From assembly GCF_002531575.1 (NCBI RefSeq), contig NZ_NWTI01000037.1, positions 1 through 34,547 on the forward strand: a DNA stretch of 34,547 nt, in the 5' to 3' direction. A program made the translations under genes and the position numbers. Origin of the DNA: Bradyrhizobium sp. Y36 (GTDB taxonomy: Bacteria; Pseudomonadota; Alphaproteobacteria; Rhizobiales; Xanthobacteraceae). The stretch's first letter is position 1. Each line of letters starts with the position of its first letter. The notes under the pieces were generated by a model that saw only the letters and a list, made by a program, of their open reading frames with translations, was not told where the DNA came from and made no database searches. Of this stretch, positions 30,984 through 34,547 are shown one piece after another.

Positions 30984-32246
30984 CTAGATCCAGCTCTGGA
31001 ACAACATCAGCTGGCCGAAGCTTCGCATCGAGGTGCCGATAAAGGCCGCGGAGATCGGCAGCATGACCGCAAAGCCGATCGCCGCAACACCGACATAGGC
31101 CCAGAGCAGCCAGCGCGGCAGGCCGTCCCGGCGCAGCACATAGACCAGTGCGAGCGAGGCCGCCGTGGCTGCCGGCAGATAATAGTAGATGAAACCCAGC
31201 GTGCGCGGCAGCAAGGCCCAGGCAAGCCAGGGACCGAAATAGAACGCCGCGATCAGGAACGCGTCCCAGCGGCGCTCGACGACGAAGTCGCGCAGCACGA
31301 GCACGAGCGCGAGCAGGGCCGGCCACAACACCAGGGGATTGCCGAGGAAGACGACGGCGGAAACATTGTCCTCTGTGCTCTTGTCGAACAGAAACCACAC
31401 CGGGCGCGCGAGCAGCGGCCAGGACGGCCACGCGCTCATATAGGTGTGTCCGGCAATCGCGGTCGTGGTGTTGTCGGCGAAGATCCGGCGCTGCGCCTCG
31501 ATCAGGTCCGGCAGCGACAGCCCGTAGAGCGGAACGAAGGCGGCAAGATAGGCCACACCGGGCAAGACCGCGAAGCACAGCACGAGATGATGCAGCTTCA
31601 AGCCGGGCCAGAGGTCCGGCCGGTACCAGTCACCAGGCTTTGCGTCGGCGAACAGCGTGCGCCAGCCTTGCATCAGGCGGATCACCGCGACGACGACGAT
31701 GCAGACGCCGAGCGGAAACAGGCCGCTCCATTTGCAGGCGGCGGCACAGCCGAACAGCGCACCGGCGAGCGCGAACAGCGCCTGCGGCCGCTCGCGTCGA
31801 AATCCGTGCATGAAGGCGGCGGTCGCGAGCAGGCCGAAGCCGAGCGCAAAGATATCGAGCATGGCGATGCGCGCCTGCACGTAGAGCATCTGGTTGAAGG
31901 CGGCGATCAGCGCCGCGGCGATCGCGGGCCCTTGCGCGGCGAACAGCGCGAGGCCGCACAGATAGATCGCGACGACCGCCATTGCGCCGAACAATGTCGC
32001 GGGATAGCGCCAGCCGAGCGAATTGTCGCCGAAGGCCGCGATCGAGGTCGCGATCAGTTCCTTGGCGAGCGGCGGATGCATCGGATTGAGCATCGGCTCC
32101 GACATCGCCGGTGCCAGCATCTGCCGCGCCGCCGGCACGTAGTGCACCTCGTCGAAGACGAACTTCTCCGGTGTCGTCAGGCCGATCAGCAGCGCGAGAT
32201 GGGCGACCAGGAAAATCGCGACAGCAATGACTGCGCTCCGCGACAT
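30984..32246 (-). CDS. GT39-type dolichyl/polyprenyl-phosphate-mannose protein mannosyltransferase-like membrane protein
   Basis: A 420-residue polytopic membrane protein with about ten spans. After the first span comes Phe-Asp-Glu-Val-His-Tyr-Val-Pro, the family's essential acidic pair, and then Asn-Pro-Met-His-Pro-Pro-Leu-Ala-Lys-Glu-Leu, the HPPL(G/A)K motif of PMT proteins. Later Thr-Tyr-Met-Ser-Ala-Trp-Pro-Ser-Trp-Pro is also PMT-like. It should transfer a sugar from polyprenyl phosphate to proteins or glycolipids on the periplasmic side. Start ATG 32246; ATG 32342 would add 32 residues and cannot be excluded. The kinase gene follows 103 bp downstream. Confidence 0.87.
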   Translation of the reverse strand: MSRSAVIAVAIFLVAHLALLIGLTTPEKFVFDEVHYVPAARQMLAPAMSEPMLNPMHPPLAKELIATSIAAFGDNSLGWRYPATLFGAMAVVAIYLCGLALFAAQGPAIAAALIAAFNQMLYVQARIAMLDIFALGFGLLATAAFMHGFRRERPQALFALAGALFGCAAACKWSGLFPLGVCIVVVAVIRLMQGWRTLFADAKPGDWYRPDLWPGLKLHHLVLCFAVLPGVAYLAAFVPLYGLSLPDLIEAQRRIFADNTTTAIAGHTYMSAWPSWPLLARPVWFLFDKSTEDNVSAVVFLGNPLVLWPALLALVLVLRDFVVERRWDAFLIAAFYFGPWLAWALLPRTLGFIYYYLPAATAASLALVYVLRRDGLPRWLLWAYVGVAAIGFAVMLPISAAFIGTSMRSFGQLMLFQSWI

Positions 32247-32394
32247 CTCCGGAACTGCGGACGATTGAAGCAGCTGCTGTGAGGATGTTTTGCGTGGCAA
32301 AATTGCGTCACCGCGGACAAAAATAGAAGTCACGATCTTCATTGAACGCATTCCGCCGCAACTGTCACTAAGCATAACGCACGTCCCGCGCCGC

Positions 32395-32419
32395 TTGTGA
32401 TAATTCCGCCACATCGCAA
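32395..32419. promoter_or_regulatory. Inverted repeat in the PMT/FecR divergent region
   Basis: TTGTGAT (32395-32401) and ATCGCAA (32413-32419) are inverted with one mismatch, 48 bp before the FecR-domain gene and 149 bp before the PMT-like gene. It may be an operator for either; no regulator is suggested. Confidence 0.3.
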
Positions 32420-32466
32420 GCGTGCGCGATCCGGTACGATCAGGGACACATCGATCGGTTTGCGAA

Positions 32467-33168
32467 ATGATTTTGCGTTTCTGGCTTTGCCCCACTCTGC
32501 TGTCGGCCGCGTTATGTGCCGCGCCTTGCGCGCAGGCGCAGACGCGCGTCGGCGAAGCCGTCGTGATCCAGAATGAAGTTGTGCGCGTGGCCGCGACGAC
32601 CACGCCGATCAGCGTCGGCGACAGCATGCTGCGCGACGAGACCGTGCGTACCGGCGCCGACAGCGCCGCTCGCTTCGTGATGGCCGACAGCACCAATCTG
32701 TCGCTGGGACCCAGCGCGACGCTGAAGCTCGACCGCACCGTCTTCAACGACGAGCACAGCTATCGCGACGTCGCGATCCGCATGACCACCGGTGCCTTCC
32801 GTTTCGTCACCGGTCATTCCGAGAAGACCGCTTACAAGATCACGACGCCGCTCGCCACCATCGGCGTGCGCGGCACCACGCTCGACATCCTCTCGCAGCG
32901 CGGGCGCTCCGTCGTGGTGCTGCAGGACGGCGCGGCCAGCGTCTGCACGACGAGCTCCCAATGCGTGCAACTGACCCAGCCGGGCGACACCGCGATCATC
33001 ACATCGACCGGCGGCAAGGTCAGCATCACCAAGACCAATACGCCACCCTGGACCTTCGCCGCCAATTGCGCTGCAAGCGCCGGGCTGTGCGCGGTGAACC
33101 AGTATGCCGACGCCTCGCCGACCATCACACCCGCCGTCCATGACGACGGCATGCTGTGCGGGCGCTGA
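32467..33168 (+). CDS. FecR-domain secreted protein
   Basis: A 233-residue exported protein. ATG 32467 gives a clean signal peptide with cleavage after Ala-Gln-Ala near residue 24; an in-frame upstream GTG at 32422 would add a charged stretch. The FecR domain (about 55-150) shows Asn-Leu-Ser-Leu-Gly-Pro-Ser-Ala-Thr-Leu and Thr-Pro-Leu-Ala-Thr-Ile-Gly-Val-Arg-Gly-Thr. No sigma factor or TonB receptor is adjacent, so it is not a FecIRA system. The tail contains five Cys that may form disulfides. The stop is 2 bp before the beta-barrel gene, so they form an operon. Confidence 0.88.
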   Translation: MILRFWLCPTLLSAALCAAPCAQAQTRVGEAVVIQNEVVRVAATTTPISVGDSMLRDETVRTGADSAARFVMADSTNLSLGPSATLKLDRTVFNDEHSYRDVAIRMTTGAFRFVTGHSEKTAYKITTPLATIGVRGTTLDILSQRGRSVVVLQDGAASVCTTSSQCVQLTQPGDTAIITSTGGKVSITKTNTPPWTFAANCAASAGLCAVNQYADASPTITPAVHDDGMLCGR

Positions 33169-33170
33169 CG

Positions 33171-34280
33171 ATGGCAAGGCTCAGCATCCGCGAGACGCTT
33201 CTTGCCGCCGCGCTGGTGGCCATGGCGACCATGACGCTGGCATGGGGTATTCAACAGCCGGCCTCCGCCGCGACCCTGAACCTCACCAATTGTGAGGAAG
33301 GCTGCTCGCCGTCGCCCTCGCCGAGCCCGTATCCCTCACCTTCGCCGTCGCCCAGTCCCTATCCGTCGCCGAGTCCGACACCGACCGGCGCCGGGTCCAG
33401 CGGCAATTCGGTCGGCGGCCTCGCCGACCAGCGCTTCAACCAGATGATCACCAACCGGGTGCTCGGCACGGTCCTGCTCGGTGTCAACGAGCAGGTCAAT
33501 TGCAGCGATTGCATCAGCGCGTTCGGCTCGGCCGGCTCGTTCTCGGCCGGCATCCACGGCCGCAAGGAATTGACCAACAATCTGTCGCTGCTCGCCGGCA
33601 TCGCCTACACGCAATACAACGAGGGCGGCTACAAGATCACCAGCGCCCCGATCGGCGCCTTCGCCCTGCGCTACGACTTCACCGACTGGGGCTCGTCTCG
33701 TCCGTTCTTCGACGTCGGCACCATCCTGACGCCGTGGGAGAAAGCGCGCTACACCCGCAGCTACGACACCAGCCTCGGGCCGGTGAGCGTCACGAGCTCG
33801 ACCAATGCCTCGAACTACGCGGTCTACGGCCGCGCCGGCTGGATGAGCCGCATCTCGCCGCGCGACGAGGTCGCAGCCTCGATCGAGGTCTGGCAGCTCT
33901 GGCAGCGCGTGTCCGGCTATAGCGACAGTGCCGTGGCCTTCAACCCGTTCGACGCCACCATCGCAACCGGCACCGACCGCACCAGTCTCGTCAAGATCGG
34001 CGGCCAGTGGACGCATCTGTTCGGCGGCAATATCGAGACCAACATCAATGGCGGCTGGGTGCAGTCGTTTGCGAGCCATAGCGGCATCGTCGCCACCGTG
34101 ACCGGCAACGGCGTGGTGGTCCCGACCATGGGCAACCAGGGCTGGTTCGAATATGGCGGCCGCCTCGGCTTCCGCGTACAGAAGGGCTGGATCGTGGACC
34201 TGTTCGCCAACGGCACGCTCGGCCCGCAGCCGGTCGGCAACACCATCCACGGCGGCGTGGGGCTGAGGATCAATTACTAG
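33171..34280 (+). CDS. Outer-membrane beta-barrel protein with Pro/Ser-rich linker
   Basis: A 369-residue exported protein. Signal peptide (about 1-34, basic then hydrophobic, Ala-Ser-Ala). The mature N-terminus has two Cys (Asn-Cys-Glu-Glu-Gly-Cys) and a ~28-residue run of Pro-Ser/Pro-Tyr dipeptides (33306-33385). The remainder (about 90-369) is rich in alternating aromatic/small residues and ends Arg-Ile-Asn-Tyr, a C-terminal aromatic typical of outer-membrane barrels such as autotransporter beta-domains. Cys-Ser-Asp-Cys sits just before the barrel. The start ATG 33171 lies 2 bp after the FecR-domain stop. Function unknown; probably a surface or anchoring protein. Confidence 0.85.
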   Translation: MARLSIRETLLAAALVAMATMTLAWGIQQPASAATLNLTNCEEGCSPSPSPSPYPSPSPSPSPYPSPSPTPTGAGSSGNSVGGLADQRFNQMITNRVLGTVLLGVNEQVNCSDCISAFGSAGSFSAGIHGRKELTNNLSLLAGIAYTQYNEGGYKITSAPIGAFALRYDFTDWGSSRPFFDVGTILTPWEKARYTRSYDTSLGPVSVTSSTNASNYAVYGRAGWMSRISPRDEVAASIEVWQLWQRVSGYSDSAVAFNPFDATIATGTDRTSLVKIGGQWTHLFGGNIETNINGGWVQSFASHSGIVATVTGNGVVVPTMGNQGWFEYGGRLGFRVQKGWIVDLFANGTLGPQPVGNTIHGGVGLRINY

Positions 34281-34296
34281 CGGCGAGCACAGCCTC

Positions 34297-34386
34297 GTAG
34301 GGTGGGCAAAGCGAAGCGTGCCCACCACGTCTCGCAAACGGAAACTGATCGTGGGCACGGCGCAAGAGCGCCTTTGCCCACCCTAC
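34297..34386. repeat. Palindromic repeat, GGGTGGGCAAA family, copy 2
   Basis: GTAGGGTGGGCAAAGCG at the left pairs with GCCTTTGCCCACCCTAC at the right, with inner CGTGCCCAC against GTGGGCACG. It lies 16 bp after the barrel gene stop and may act as its terminator. Confidence 0.88.
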
Positions 34387-34392
34387 GGCACT

Positions 34393-34476
34393 GTCATGCC
34401 CCGCGCACGCGGGTCATCCAGTACGCGGCGGCCCATCGCCTCAATCACTGCCGTCCCGGAGTACTGGATCGCCCGA
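34393..34476. repeat. Palindromic repeat, GTCATCCAGTAC family, apparently truncated
   Basis: Arms CGGGTCATCCAGTAC (34410-34424) and GTACTGGATCGCCCG (34461-34475) pair with two mismatches. The left side continues outward into GTCATGCCCCGCGCACGCGG, but no matching right flank exists after 34476, so the element seems cut. The remaining sequence to 34547 is unlike the repeats and holds no gene I can support. Confidence 0.6.
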
Positions 34477-34547
34477 TCAAGTGTTTAGCCCGGACAGATC
34501 ACTGACGGGTGTTCGGAGACATAGCTGACACGTCAACAATGGCTGGA

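Noticed and set aside
30762..32282. A 506-codon plus-strand frame opposite the PMT-like gene
   Set aside because: Antisense to a multi-span protein with clear GT39 motifs; translation is Arg/Gln/Glu-rich and has no fold.
34477..34547. An insertion sequence at the right edge
   Set aside because: Only the break in a repeat is visible; no transposase coding or terminal inverted repeat is in the window, so no mobile element is annotated.

Overview
The window looks like a chromosomal segment of an alphaproteobacterium of the Bradyrhizobium / Nitrobacteraceae type. The reasons are the high GC with GC-ending codons, a rhizobial-type glycerol ABC importer locus (glpD-glpSTPQUV with a DeoR regulator), a FixL-like kinase, and many interspersed palindromic repeats of the kind that fill Bradyrhizobium intergenic regions. 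The genus assignment is inference; no rRNA or marker gene is present.

Layout. (1) 1-8729: a glycerol uptake and catabolism locus on the minus strand: HAD phosphatase, glpR, then glpD-glpS-glpT-glpP-glpQ-glpU-glpV, with glpV cut by the left edge. A Phd/VapC-type toxin-antitoxin pair on the plus strand sits between glpR and glpD, immediately beyond the likely GlpR operator. (2) 8884-9901: a tandem pair of small NTF2/SnoaL-fold proteins, the first exported and the second without a signal peptide, separated by a palindromic repeat. (3) 10019-17400, minus strand: a small unknown protein, a YciA-type acyl-CoA thioesterase, a TMEM189/CarF-family lipid desaturase (candidate plasmalogen-forming enzyme), and a fatty-acid beta-oxidation operon fadE-fadA-fadB with overlapping genes. 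(4) 17699-18322: a flavin reductase-like protein. (5) 18464-23604: an RND efflux unit (membrane-fusion lipoprotein, AcrB-like pump) followed by a TetR regulator. (6) 23888-27735: an MFS transporter, a DUF2809 membrane protein, a YcaQ-type crosslink-repair glycosylase, a methionine-rich secreted peptide with a clear intrinsic terminator, and a small membrane protein. (7) 27736-34280: a 499-bp regulatory region with two CRP-like boxes before an OmpA-domain lipoprotein-sized protein, a soluble hybrid histidine kinase with two FixL-like PAS domains, a GT39-type membrane glycosyltransferase, and a FecR-domain protein coupled to a Pro/Ser-linker outer-membrane beta-barrel. (8) 34281-34547: repeats, the last one apparently broken, and unassigned sequence.

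How the genes work together. Glycerol is imported by GlpSTPQV (GlpU accessory) and glycerol-3-phosphate is oxidised by GlpD, under GlpR control; the glycerol kinase gene is not in this window. FadE, FadB and FadA make a complete beta-oxidation spiral. The neighbouring thioesterase and desaturase suggest a wider acyl-lipid theme, but a functional link is only inferred. The most notable points are the TMEM189/CarF homologue, two PAS domains that each keep the FixL haem-ligand histidine, a pair of GlpS/GlpT ATPases whose motif losses all fall on one of the two ATP sites, and a toxin-antitoxin module interrupting the glp locus.
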